64,000 nucleotides of DNA from Dactylis glomerata (lineage: Eukaryota > Streptophyta > Magnoliopsida > Poales > Poaceae). The position numbers and the translations under genes are program-made. The DNA lies in NCBI GenBank assembly GCA_007115705.1, contig QXEO01000236.1, positions 248,001 through 312,000 of the forward strand, in the 5' to 3' direction. Every line of letters starts with the position of its first letter. Position 1 is the first letter of the stretch. Under the pieces are notes generated by a model. It did no database searches. It was not told the origin of the DNA and saw only the letters and a list, made by a program, of their open reading frames with translations. Positions 42,665-54,618 of this stretch are shown in pieces.

Positions 42665-45600
42665 TCATATCGCGAGATCTGTTGCGAGAGAAGAACTGTA
42701 GACCCTGTTCTTTGCCTTCGCCGCCTGTGAAAAATTGGAGTTTTAGACCACATACATATATGGCTCAGTAATTTGATATACCAACTGGAATTTTCATCCA
42801 ACTCCTTTAGTGTACCTCTTTATCCCAATCTGTCAATATCGTGATGGCCATCAGTAGCAGGACTTGCACCATCAGGCCACATATAATGCCCAACCAAAGG
42901 CCCTGTTCTCATTTTCCGATCAAATTCACACTATCAGCGACTTAAAAACACTGCAAATTCAGGGCAGCAAAGAGAATCTCAATTATTTGTGGGAGACGAA
43001 AGTCATACCGTCCCACCGACGTGTAAGACAAAGGCTATGATGTAAGCCGAAGGGATGCCGACAATGTAGTAGGCACTAAGATTGATCCAAGCACCAATCT
43101 TCTGCCATCCACAGCCTCTAGCCACTCCTACATTGCACATCACAAGAGAACATTCTTATCTCTGATTCAAATGCAGGCATGCCGATAACATATATAATCA
43201 GGCAATGTGGCAAGAAGATGTTGACCATCTGTACCTGAAAGAACACACTGAATTCCGTCGAAGAAATTGGATACTGAAATGATCAGCATCATCTGGGCAA
43301 CATAAGTCACGACCTCCTCCACGTCGCTGTAGGCATGTCCCCAGACGTATCGCACACATATGAGCACCAGCCCCATGATCAGCCCCTCGGCGATAGCCAA
43401 GAAGACGACGACACGAACCGCAAGGCGGGCGGCGTTGGGGCGCCCTGCACCGACCTCGTTTGAGACGCGGGTGCTGCATGATCAAGCGAGATAGAGATCG
43501 ATGATGAGCATCGCTGTATCACAAGCCGTACGATAAATACAGGAAAAGAAGGTAGGAGGATGTAGGCCAAGTTTACCTTATAGCAGAGCCGAGTCCAAAG
43601 GGGATCATCCACACGAAGGCAGCGGTGTTGAGGCTGCCAAGAACAACAATGCACTTTGCATCTTTTCAGCCAAAAAATTCATTGAGAAAATGTGGTAATC
43701 CCGGTTTGCAATTAATTACCTGATCGATAGAACGGAAGTCTCCAGCTTTGGATTGGGAAGAAGACCTGAGAGGAGCACTATGAGCTCAAACGACCACATT
43801 TCCAAGCTGCAAAATGTTAACTGTCATAATGAAAATCTTAAAACCATACTACAAGAAGATTTCTCGAGGAAGAGAAATTAGCATGCTCACCAGACCATGA
43901 GTGCGGACGGGACGGCGAGCGTGAAGAAGCTGAGCAAATCATGGAACGCCTCCGTGGAGAACCCCGTCCACGTCTTCTTGCAAGAGCTGGACACCCTCAC
44001 ATACACGGCCAGGATGATCACGTAGATCCAGTAGGAGATGGCGTTGCTGAGCGCGGCGCCCTTGCTGCCCATCCCGGCGACGTAGACGAGCAACCAGCAG
44101 ACGAGGAGGTGGAACGCCGCCGCGGCGCCGGCGGCCACCATCACGGGGAGCACGATGTTCTGCGTCTGCAGGAACCGGACGTGGCACTGCAGCAGCCCGT
44201 AGGCGAATATCACCGGGATCATCCACCGGGCGTAGGTGCCGGCCTCCATGGCGATGTCGGGGTCCTGCCCGAACAGGAGGAGGATCTCGCCGGTGTAGAA
44301 CCACACGACGGCGAGGGGGATGCTGACCAGGGTGAGTATAAGCATTGCACGCTGCTTGTAGATGCCGAGGAGATGGTATTGCCTGGCTCCGAATGCTTGG
44401 CCGCACAAGGTGTCCAGTGCACTTGCCATTCCAAGCTGATCAAGGAGGTACACAATGTGAGACGACGGAGCATTTTGTACAAGCCAGTACTGGCGGAGCT
44501 TGGAACAAAATTAAGGAGATCACAACAGTAAATGATAGACTAATTAGACTGTAATTTTGAAGCTTAAGTAGAAAAACGAGCTTTCATGGTTTTATCTGAG
44601 ATCACAAGGACACTTGACTTAAGTCATCCTGATGTGGGGTTGTTAACATGCGGGCCCCAAGAATCAGCACCCCGCATTCATATGTAGTCGCAATCAAGGA
44701 TTTGGTTACCGGTCGGGAAATCTGGTTACCGACCGGTAACCGGGTTTCCCGAGCACCCACGGTAATTGGAGTAACCGAGCAAAAAATCTTGAATTTATTT
44801 GAATTTTTTGAATTTGAACGCACAACACTATATAAATAGAGCATATCTCTTAATATTTTCGAAGTAATAACTTAGCTCTGTGGTAATGCTCCGCGGTCAT
44901 GCTTTGCAAACCTGAGCGTCCCTGGTTCGACTCCCCAGTTTGGCTGTTTATTTTCTTTTTTAGTTCAAACATTGGTCGGAATGTAAAATGACAGAATTTT
45001 GCAAAAAAAAAGAGGCACTCCAGGTTCGAACAGGCGACCTGATGGGTCTCCGGTGCGATCATGTCCAAGAACCACTGCGTTACAGCATAAGCACTGCTAG
45101 GCTGTTTATTTGCTTTTTTAGTTCAAACATTGGTCGGAATGTAAAATGACAGAATTTTGCAAAAAAAAAAAAGAGGCACTCCAGGTTCGAACAGGCGACC
45201 CCTGATGGGTCTCCGGTGCGATCATGTCCAAGAACCACTGCGTTACAGCATAAGCACTGCTAGGCTCTTGCTTACGGACTTATTTAAAGCTTCTGGCGAA
45301 ATTTGAATTCGAAATTTAGTTTTTGAATTTGCTCGGTAAACCGTCGGGATTTCTCGGTTACCGTGGTAACCGGGAATCCCGAGCCCCCTCGGGAATTTTT
45401 TTAATTCGGGAACCAAAATCTTGGTCGCAATACAATATGGGTAGAGGGCATATACGACGGCCTTACGGTGAAGGTTTGTCATACATTAACAAGTTTTGAT
45501 ACAACGATGTTGTTTGAATAGGTTCATTAACCTTGGTGGAGCGCGAGTTAGCCCTATGCTAGAATGTGTTGAGCGAGGCTTCGTAGAAGGCTCAAGCTAT

Positions 45601-48513
45601 GCAAGACTTCTCGAGGCTGACCCAGAACACTCTTGCTCATTGTAGATCCGACCGGAAGCATGTCTTCTCAAATTTGACGATGACCCCTATGCTATAAAAA
45701 GCCTCTCATGGACATGTACTTAATCCACTCTCGGTTGAACAAATTTGATCCTAAAATTACATCTACTCTGAACAAAATCACAGTGGGATTATTTGGCTTG
45801 GCCTCCATGTCTTAATTGCTTTTTTATCTCCCACTTTTACTTGACTTGTAACCATGACTTAGTGGTTCCACTTTCTTTGACTTTATGACACACAATATAG
45901 ATGCAGACGTTCGCAAACGTGCGAATACACTTACTCCTATGAACGCACGTACGAACACCACTCCCCTATGAGCACCTTCAAGAGATAAACTGACACCTCT
46001 TTAAGTTAAGGAAAAACGAGCATTTTATGCTTTAGTAGTAACCAACTCGGTTGACACCTGAGACTGGATAGGGTCCTAGGTAAAATTCTTTACCCCACAA
46101 CCAACGACTCATTGCCCAATTGGTTGCCACATGGAATTGGATGGGACCGATAGATGTATCTTTGGTGTGCACGCGGGTGAGTCCGGATCACTGGATCCAA
46201 GGCGACTCATGGAGTCTCCCCACTCTCATTCGTTGATTAGTGTGGAACAGTCTTGAGTGGTGGAGGACAACTAACCGAGCTAGGTCGGTACAGGACCGTG
46301 AGGATTTCATCGGTGGCCCTGTATGGACATCTTTGGAGGATACATATGTTGTGCTACAATTGGAAGATCCGTTGTCAAGATGGTGACTGAGACACCGTAC
46401 CATGTGCACGGTAAAAATTTGTGATATAGCTTTCACTGGTTGGACCAAACACTGATGCTGTTGCATCGAGCCCTTCTTAGGGGTGCCACCCTCGTGTTAT
46501 TGTTTTGGCTTTGAATGGCCGTGTGGTGAAAGGGGGGTCTCGGCGATGGACACACGATGATGGATGTGTGCAGGGCGATTGCGTTGTCTGGTGTTGGGTT
46601 GTAGCGTCGATGGCATTCATGGAAAGGTCAGTGTGTTTATCCATGACCTGAAGTTGGCTCGTCGGACGATGATGGCGGCTTCTAGAGCGTTCGCATACGA
46701 TTCATCTGTATAACAAGTTAGTGCACCCGGCTCGACGTTGGGCGGCTTGGTAAGGCTTCCAAATTTAGATGTGGTGGGTGTTGGTACAAGGTCAAGGCAC
46801 ATGGCTGCGATCGTGGCCACCACATTATTAATTAAGTTGTAGGTGTAGCGACTTTAGTCGCAGGAATGTGGCTTTAGATTGATCAATGTATTTATTTCGT
46901 CAGTCTTCATTAAAGAACATAATAAAAATAATAAATACATCTTTTTAATGCAGAAGCTGACGATTTCAACATTCTTAATAAAAACTAGGATGAAAAATAC
47001 TTGTTCAGAGCCTGGACCCGACGATGCAATGACGACATGACGTACTTCCTTCATATAGGCCTAAGAATGGCCGGAAAATCGGTTTGGAGCCCAGGCTCAC
47101 TGGAGCCCTTTTTATAAGATTTTTTAAAATTGACATTTTAAAGTTTCAAAAAAATATTTAAAAATATAAGGATGTAGTCAACTACATACACTACGATCAT
47201 ACAAAATTTCAATATAAAATATATTGTATTGCATCCTCAGTAAAAAAGACAAATTAAACAAAAGTTGGAACATGTTCCTAGATCTAGAATTATGTTCCCA
47301 GATCTATAATTTTGTTATTTTTATCGAAGACAAAATACAAGGTATTTTGTAATAAAATTTTACATACTTGTAGAATAAATCATAGGCTACACTATGATAT
47401 TTTTATTGAATATTTTCTAAGTTTAAAATTTGATTTTTTTTGAAGTTTGGAAAAAACAAGCTCCAGTGAGCTCGTCCTCCAAAACGACGCTCTCACCATA
47501 CAACTTAGTTGTAGGTGTTTTATGTTCTTTTTCTAACCAGTGTTGTATTCCTAAGGTGTCAGGTGGGATCCCACCTAAATCCCACTTGTAGTGTATTTTA
47601 GATTTTTTAGTGTAAATTTTGACACAAAAATTTATACTAGCTAAGGCAAAATAAACTATAAGTGGGACTAAGGTGGGATCCCACCTGACACCTTATGTAT
47701 TCCTTATGTACTCTTGCTTAGGTTGATGCATTAGTCCCATTGTCTTGCATCGCTTTAAACCATAGATATGTGCATCCGAATACGGGAGGTTTATCCTTCT
47801 TTTTTTAGAAGAAAAGAAATTGCTGTGAGAAAAAAATGCCCTGATCGACACCTATCGGTGATATAAAGGTATGGCAATGAACATCGTTGGGGTTGAAATG
47901 GTCTCAATTGATCCACGTTTTGTCAGCAACTGAATGAACTTATATTAGAGAATCACAGACTTTTGTACCTAAGCGGAAAAAAGTCTTAAAGCCAAAGCCA
48001 CGACAGCGATGAAACGAGGAAAGAGACGCGCAGAGACCAGACTAGTAGTCTAGACGCTGACATTTCCATAGAAAAGTAATGCCCTCCTCTACACGTGGAC
48101 GTGGATAGTCGCACTGCAGCAGTGTCCCCGATCGAACGAGAGTTGGCATATCGGCCAATGATCCGGAAATCTCGATCTTTGAGCAAAATATCTACGGGGG
48201 TACGGGGAGAACCTCCAACGAAATCCATTGATCTTCCAGGCGGTGTGAGCGTACGTACCAGGAGGCTGAAGCCGGTGACGGTGGCGAAGGAGCTGGCCAT
48301 GGAGGCTCCGGCGAGGGCGAGCTCGCCGAGGTGGCCGACGTACATGACGGAGATCATCTGGATCAGGTTCTGCAGCAGCGCGCCGGCGATGAGCGGGCCG
48401 GCCAGCCATAGCTGCTTCTTCACCTCCTCGCGCACCCCCAGGCCGCCGCTCTCGTCCTCCGCTGTGCGGCTGGCGAGCAGGAGAGCTTCCTCCATGCTCT
48501 CGTCCTTCGCCAT
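42665..48513 (-). CDS. MATE family (DETOXIFICATION) efflux transporter, 8 exons
   Basis: This encodes a 12-helix multidrug and toxic compound extrusion antiporter that exports organic cations, metabolites or xenobiotics, probably at the tonoplast or plasma membrane. Exons: 48259-48513, 43891-44435, 43720-43806, 43577-43633, 43235-43473, 43009-43127, 42816-42902 and 42665-42724. All have GT-AG borders, and the phases add up to 482 residues plus stop with no interruption. Visible are GPLIAGALLQNLIQMISVMY (helix 1), the MATE motif ASALDTLCGQAFGA, CLEMWSFELIVLLSGLLPNP, FVWMIPFGLGSAISTRVSNE (motif of the second half) and GVARGCGWQKIGAWINLSAY. Start Met 48513 (MAKDESMEEALLL) fits the family N-terminus; an in-frame Met at 48651 would add 46 odd residues. 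Exon 1 and exon 2 are 3.8 kb apart. One oddity is a Thr (ACG) at the exon 6 end where Met is usual. It is the only host gene here that looks functional. Confidence 0.9.
44872..44943 (+). repeat. tRNA-like sequence (Pol III box A and box B), plus strand
   Basis: TAGCTCTGTGGTAATGC resembles a box A and GGTTCGACTCC a box B about 45 bases later, with a possible anticodon loop ctttgcaaac between them. The acceptor ends do not pair well and no CCA context exists, so it is a tRNA-derived repeat head rather than a functional tRNA gene. Confidence 0.5.
44943..45262 (-). repeat. Tandem pair of tRNA-like units, 158-bp period
   Basis: Two head-to-tail copies (44943-45100 and 45101-45262). On the minus strand each reads a box A-like TAACGCAGTGGTTC, a box B GTTCGAACC about 50 bases later, then a run of nine or more T residues, the Pol III terminator. 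The copies differ by A-run length and a two-base indel. This resembles a tandemly duplicated SINE-type unit inside the MATE intron. Confidence 0.6.
47083..47484. mobile_element. MITE-like element, about 400 bp
   Basis: Inverted ends: tttggagcccaggctcactg on the left and the complement of ttttggaggacgagctcact on the right, enclosing AT-rich non-coding DNA. The subterminal gctcactggagc is shared. No clear target duplication could be read. Confidence 0.65.
47554..47693. mobile_element. MITE, 140 bp, TA target site
   Basis: Perfect inverted ends of about 22 bp, AGGTGTCAGGTGGGATCCCA, flanked by TA (47552-47553 and 47694-47695), consistent with the Tc1/Mariner-type Stowaway class but with an unusual terminal sequence. 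Confidence 0.85.
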
Positions 48514-48760
48514 GCCCACCAGCTCGCCCTCCCCACACTCCGCTCTCCCTGGGTTGAGATGGGAGAGGGAGAGTCCCGGTGATTGACTATACGTAGCTAA
48601 GCTAGTAAATGGCGGACAGCGAGGTGCTGACAAAATGGTGTAAACAAACAAACGGGAAGACGAGATGTATGACTCAATTATTTGAGTATCACTCTTGGTG
48701 AGCAGCTACGACTGAAGCTCTTCCACCTGCGGTGAATCCTCCGTCCGTCAGTGCTGAGGT
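48514..48760 (-). promoter_or_regulatory. MATE gene leader and upstream region
   Basis: The frame stays open upstream of the chosen start to 48651, so this is probably 5' untranslated leader. I saw no convincing TATA box in the next 100 bp. Nothing else can be supported. Confidence 0.35.
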
Positions 48761-48899
48761 AAACCACTGACCGGCGTTACAACCATCCGCTCCGCCGGCG
48801 GTGCCTCTCACCCGCGGTCCAGTTTCAGCAGAATATACAAGTCATCATGACAGGCCTAGTTCAGTTTCGGCTCGCCTGCGGTGAATCCGGCCCAACGGC

Positions 48900-49652
48900 C
48901 CAATGTGCAATGAAATCGGTAACACGAGAACATGGGCTGTCATAATTACTCTAGAAAAAAGCCCGCAAAAAATTACTCTAAAAATATGGGCTGTCATCTA
49001 TACCAATATAAAAAGGCATAGAAGGGGGCAGATCCAAAAGATCACAACCATCGAACAAACATCTAACGCTTCAGGTTCCGCCCGTCAATAGCGGTAAAAC
49101 AGCGTCCGACGTCCCCAACGGATCGCTAATCCTGATTCGCTCTCCGCAATCACAGCGCCGCACGATCTCCTCAAACGCCAGCAGGGTCGCCCGCCAATCG
49201 CTCGCCTCACGCCTGCACGCCGCCCAAATCCACCACTGTCCCGTTTTGCCCATGTCGCCAATGACCACTTGCGTCTCCCTCTCCTCGCACATTACTCCAG
49301 GAGCAAACGTCGCCACTATCCCCCTCTTCCATCAGATGCCGCCTCCATAGCAGAATCCCTGCCGCCTCTGCTGTGGTTTGAGCTTCGCGAGATCTACAGT
49401 GTCGCCACTCCCCCGAGTACTCCCTTCCTCGCAGGTTCCAGCGCTGCCTCTAAGTCTTATCCCCTATCCACCCCTTTCTCCCAACGGGGTTGCAGCTGCT
49501 CGATTCCATCAGACCTTTCTCCGACGTCTCCCACAAAATAGACATGCAGTACTAATTTTTGGAAGCCCTCCAGATCTCCTCACATCCTTAGCAGCATCTC
49601 TGGCCGACCGACCGCGACGAGTAGGCTACCACAGCCAAGACTGTTGCAGGTG
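48900..49652 (+). ncRNA. Candidate non-coding first exon (or unidentified repeat)
   Basis: A TATA-like ccaatataaaaaggcat at 48998-49014 is followed by 600 bp of C-rich, exon-like sequence ending at a good donor (ttgcag|gtgaga, exon end near 49649). Open frames are short and resemble no family. Downstream DNA is AT-rich and intron-like. This could be a long non-coding RNA exon or a piece of a transposon. Confidence 0.3.
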
Positions 49653-51109
49653 AGACATCTTCCACCATTTAAGTGTTTTCGATCACTTGCTAACTTCGGT
49701 CTAATTTCGTCCCAAGATGAATACATTTGATTTTACCCTCTTCTAAATATGTTGGCATTGGAGATTGATTGTATAATTAGAAATGCTTTGTTCTGTTAAT
49801 TTAGTCAGATTTGCATGTCTAGATGGGGAAGAAATATGATTCTTCCTTTGTGTGAAACTGCCGCATGATTATACAAATTGTCCTACGTGAATCAATTCCA
49901 CTCACAGTATACATGAGTTATTTTTGTAGAGAACTTAAAAATATTGTAGTATGTTTTGTTAAATTGTGTATTCATTGTGTTACAGCAGTAACTCTCAGTA
50001 GAGTATATTTGGCTGTTAGCTGATAAGAATCAAGAATTCAGTATGGACGAACACTCAGTAGGCTAACTAATGCTTTGAGCAGTTTGACAATGATACCTCT
50101 ATTTTGTTCAAAATTGATGAACATTCAGTAGTAGTGCTCAGTTCTAAACTTTTTAGCTAGGCAATGTATTTACAATTACCGTTGCTGGTATCTGCATCAT
50201 CGAATACAGGTTTTGCCAAATGACATATATGTTGGATTCTCTGGACGCATCTATTCCATACATTGTAAGTTTTCGAGCTTTTGGATATTCTGTTGTTTTA
50301 GATAAAGTAGAGAGGACCATGCAACAATGATAGTGATCCTTTTTAGCCTACACTAAGGCTTATGGAAAGGAGTCAAGCCCTGTCCCTTTAAATAAGCAAT
50401 GAAATGGACTAAAGTCCCTGCATATCCGAAGTAACATGATCCAATCCATACATATCGGAATACACATTTAGTTCTCACGTTGAGTGTGTACTGAATGTAT
50501 AGATATTGGTCCATTTGATTATCATTTGGCACATCACCATCTATTTGAAATAATTCTTAGTTTAGTTAATTTGAATTGACCGATTCCACAACTAACTACC
50601 ATTGTCATATTTATGTTGGTGTGCAGAACAAAACTTCTGATCTGCAATCAAGGTTATCAGATGTCATGTTTATTGATGCCAACAAGAATTAGGTGCCTAC
50701 AAAATGTCTTATGTTACATTTATTTTGATATTTTGTAATTTTCTCGAGATAAATGAATTCATCGTGGATGTGGAGTAAGAGTGCTTCAGTCCTGCGACTT
50801 CTGCAACTGGGACAGTTGCTTTCTTCCTGTTAGATTTTTCTTATGTTATAACAAATATACTGGTGTATACCTGGTTTGAGTTGAATAAATGCTTGCAGCA
50901 TAAAATGTGTTGACCATCTTGAAAGTATATGTAGTACACACACCCAAGAGATTAGGGAGATATGTACAGCTAATCCAGGAGCTAAGTCAGCGGTCGTTGA
51001 GGATCTCAAGACATGTACGCTAACAAAGAATCTATTATTAAACAAAATACACACCTTGATGCTTTTATCTTTAGTAGTGCAATGGCAAAAGTTAAATGTA
51101 GGGTTGCCC
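49653..51109. other. Unassigned AT-rich DNA
   Basis: Low-complexity, intron-like sequence with repeated cattcagtag/cactcagtag words around 50000-50140. No coding region, RNA gene or repeat end could be recognised. Confidence 0.4.
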
Positions 51110-51582
51110 TTTTTTTTGTATGTCCTGATGCGACTATACCCGAAAGCATTCGACTATAGCCTCGGGGGCTAATAATCGGGAGCGCTGAGCGTGCACCCGA
51201 CGAAATTATCGCCAAACAATGACGAGTTGAAGAATGGTGATGGAGAACACTATATTTGAGCCTATACTCAAAACATAGTTTTATTCGACTATAGCCTCGG
51301 GGGCTACTCCCATCGGGAGAGCTGAGCGCGCACCCGACGATGTTTATTAACAAGCACTGGAGCATAAAAAGTGAAGGAATATGCGATGAAACGTTGTTAC
51401 TCCCATCAGGAGCGAGTTTTTATGGTTGTATAACCCGAATATTTTTAGTCAAAATTTGACTGCGACATGTGATTCTCGAGTTGCGTTATCGCAACGAAAC
51501 TCGAATGCCGTGATTTATCATGAAGGTAAGACCCCGGGATCCGTCCTGTGTGGCCTGGTATACGCACATGGATGCACTCTGC
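51110..51582 (+). mobile_element. Relic of the Gypsy 2 family (3' internal region)
   Basis: The sequence around 51450-51582 matches the complement of 54940-55060 (for example cgggatccgtcctgtgtggc), and the pair of blocks at 51150 and 51284 (attcgactatagcctcgggg) match the complement of 55210-55265. It is therefore a fragment of a sister copy in opposite orientation. It is cut at about 51582 by the LTR of the outer Gypsy element, and its left limit is unclear. Confidence 0.75.
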
Positions 51583-53230
51583 TGATGCTACCGGGTTGAT
51601 GAAGTAAATAACCGGCCAGTTGGGAACCCCAAGAGGAAGGTTTGATGAATATAGCAGCAAGATTTCCCTCAGTTAAGAAACCAAGGTTTATCGTTCAGGA
51701 GAAGAGCAAACAATGCGACTGAAGGTGATGCGGACTGGCTTAGCGACAGCTTCGGACAATTTATATATGGCGCCTCGTCCAAGCTTTGCTTGCTAGCTGC
51801 AACGCGAAACCTGCACACAACACAACCAAGTACTTTGCTCCCAACTTGCGATGAGGCTGTCAATCTCACCGGTTTGCTTGAAACAAAGGTTATGAGCGTA
51901 TCGAGTGGAAAACAGTAGAAGTATGCGAGTAAAGTAAACAGTGCGAGTAAAGTAAACAGGTGATAGCAATATGATGGAAATAGGACCGGGGTCCACAGTT
52001 CACTAGTGGTGTCTCTCCATAAGATAAATAACACATGCTGGGTAAACAAATTACAGTTGGGCAATTGATAGAATAAAGATAAACGTGATATGTCAAGAAG
52101 ATCACTATGCGATTTACTCTGGGCATTACAACAAAATATATAGACCGCCATCCAACTGCATCTATGACTAATAATCCACTTGTTGCGAATCAATCCGAGA
52201 ACTCCACAAGTATTAAGTTGCGAACAACAGATAATTGCATTAAGCAAAGTGTGTAATGTAAACAAAGCATATGCCCTTGAGCATATGAATGTTGTTTTCT
52301 CCCTAGTAGCAACAGCACATCTACAACCTTAGAGGTTTCTGTCACTCCCCCAGATTAAATAGAGGCATGAATCCACTATCGAGCATAAATACCCCCTCTT
52401 GGAGTCACTAGCAACTACTCGGCCAAGATAGCTACTAACAACGGAGAGCATGCAAGATCATAAACAACATAGAGATAACAAAAGATATATTTTAGTATAG
52501 CAACTCAATCATAACACCAATATTCATCGGATCCCAACAAACCAAACATGTAGAATTACATAACGGTGATCTCAATCATGTAGGGCAGCTCATGAGATCT
52601 AAACATGAAGCACATGGTGGAGGAGACAACCATCTAGCTACTGCTATGGACCCATAGTCCAAGGTAGACTACTCACTCATCGCTCCGGAGGCAAGTATGG
52701 CGATGAAGAAGACCTCCGGTGGCGATTCCCCTCTCCGGCAGGGTGTCGGGAAGAGCTTCTGGACCCTCCCGATCTTTGGGTTGACGGCGGTGGCGGATCG
52801 CGATGTGTTCTGGAAAATTGATCGGGTACTTAAGTTTTTTCCGTCGGGGGGTCTTTATAGGCGAAGGCGCATCGTCAGAGGTGGCCCGAGGGGCTCTCAC
52901 ACACAGGGGGCGTGACCAGGCCCCTGGCCGCGCCGCCCTGGTGTGTGGGGCCCTTGTGGCCCCCCTCCAACTCCTCTTCGGATCTCTGGAAGCTTCCAGC
53001 AAAAATAAGTCTTCAGGAACTTGTTTCGTCCAATTCCGAGAATATTTCCTGTGTAGCACTTCTGAAACACAAAAACAGCAGAAAACAGGGAACTGGCACT
53101 GTGGCGACTTGTTAATAGGTTAGTTCCGGAAAATGCACAAAAGTGCCACGATGTGTAACGAAACAGTAGGCAAATGGTGTAAAAACAAGCATGGAGCATA
53201 AAAAATTATAGATATGTTGGAGACGTATCA
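51583..53230 (-). repeat. Outer Gypsy 3' LTR
   Basis: On the minus strand it begins TGATACGTCTCCAACATATC at 53230 and ends near 51583 (plus strand tgatgctaccggg). The exact end is uncertain by about three bases because flanking and terminal sequence share TG. It is followed on the internal side by the polypurine-type sequence gagcaggagttaagcttggg (minus strand). Its right half matches the LTR at 1-743. Confidence 0.85.
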
Positions 53231-54268
53231 AGCATCCCCAAGCTTAACTCCTGCTCGTCCTCGAGTAGGTAAGTGATAACAAAAGAATAAATTTTGAGGT
53301 GACATGCACCTACACAATCTTGATCACATATGTAAGCATTTGTGAGCTGGGATCATAAGAACTTAAAACATGGGCATGAAAGATATAATCTTGACAATAG
53401 AAACTTAGCAACCATGTTGTAAACATGAAAATGAACACAAACAAAAGATCATGAAAATGAAACAATGAAAGTCAAACGTGTGTTCAAATCATAAGGAAAA
53501 ACATACAAATAGTTTTCAGCTTGTCCTTCAAAGAGCAAAACATAAATGCATAGGACACCTTCAAGTTCAAGAGGGCGACTAGATACAAATAATTTGAGAA
53601 CAAGTGAAACCAACAATATGAATCAATCAATGAAAACTTTGGGACAATGCACATTATACTAAGAATGACAACTTTGCTCTCTTATGGTGCATAAAGATAG
53701 AAGGTGGTGACTCAACATAAAAGTAAAAGAAAGGCCCTTCGCGGAGGAAAGCAGTGATTGCAAGTTTTATAACCTTCAAAAATTATGGTACTTACCGGCT
53801 TTGAGCTCTCATTGCCCCCATCATAAGCATCTTGAATGGTTAAAGTTAATGCGAGAACAATTATGATGCATATGCTTGACAAATCATAAGTTGAAAACCT
53901 CGTGTCCCGTGAATACGAGTCCCCAAACCTCATGCTACTTTACTTAGAGTCCCAAGCAAGGCTCTTGTCATTGTAAGTATATATGTATCATCGAGAACCG
54001 CCAACGGGGTACCTCCATGCCCGATGACATGGAACAAGCCCACATCAAAATGACAGGACAAGCAGACAATGAACACCTCGACATCTCTTTTATTTACCAT
54101 TTGTATAGCTTTTTATTTTGAGATGCGTCGTCGAATGTCCACCATGGGTATGCTGCAAATTTCCACCATGAATTATGCATGGCTTAGATTGGCGGCCCAG
54201 GCGTTTCCCTAACACATATACAAACTCCATGATCCCCACAAGATTCCCAATTCATTTCACACCGCGGG
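53231..54268 (-). mobile_element. Outer Gypsy internal region, 3' part
   Basis: About 1 kb between the 3' LTR and the Gypsy 2 insertion. It starts with the polypurine tract region and is AT-rich and non-coding, with no RT, RNase H or integrase similarity. The last five bases (GCGGG, 54264-54268) are the Gypsy 2 target duplication. Confidence 0.8.
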
Positions 54269-54602
54269 TGACGAGGGTTAACTCGACAAATGTCCTAGAT
54301 GAAGGACTTAGGATCGGGGAGATAGGGCGTCGGATGAACTCGAAGGTAAAGTTAGTCGAAATAGGTATGCGTCGAAAGTAAACTTGGGTGTTTAACCTGG
54401 CTTGCTTTCAATCTGGCCTACACCGTCCCCTCCTGGCCCCTTTATATAGGTGGCCAGGTCTCGAGGATCGGGTAGGGTCCGATACAGATTACAATATCGA
54501 CATACGGTAGGAACTCGTATTCGACTATCATTACAATTGGGCCTAGCTATACGGGCCTTAGGGGTACTCAACTAACGGGCTCTATTAACTATACCCTTGT
54601 CA
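54269..54602 (-). repeat. Gypsy 2 3' LTR
   Basis: 334 bp, matches 62715-63048 with changes such as aactcgac/aactcaac. A TATA-like cctttatatagg near 54440 would drive minus-strand transcription. Confidence 0.95.
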
Positions 54603-54618
54603 GTAGCCCCTGAGATTC
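54603..54618 (-). other. Gypsy 2 polypurine tract
   Basis: On the minus strand, AATCTCAGGGGCTAC abuts the start of the 3' LTR. It is only moderately purine-rich, but its position is right. Confidence 0.6.

Larger units (their letters stand above)
44436..48258 (-). other. Intron 1 of the MATE gene (3.8 kb, repeat-filled)
   Basis: It runs from donor GTACGTACG (48258 downwards) to acceptor TGATCAG (44436). It contains tRNA-like units at 44.87-45.26 kb, inverted ggtaaccgg/ttcccgagc-rich blocks at 44700-44770 and 45335-45400, a MITE at about 47083-47484 and another at 47554-47693. The rest (45.4-47.0 kb) is unassigned, with a pattern typical of old grass repeats such as ctcctatgaacgcacgtacg near 45930. 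Confidence 0.8.

Noticed and set aside
43941..44531. 196-codon plus-strand frame
   Set aside because: GC-rich shadow of MATE exon 2 on the opposite strand; low-complexity Arg/Glu/His composition.
44872..44943. Functional tRNA gene
   Set aside because: Boxes A and B are present but the acceptor stem does not pair convincingly; treated as a tRNA-derived repeat.
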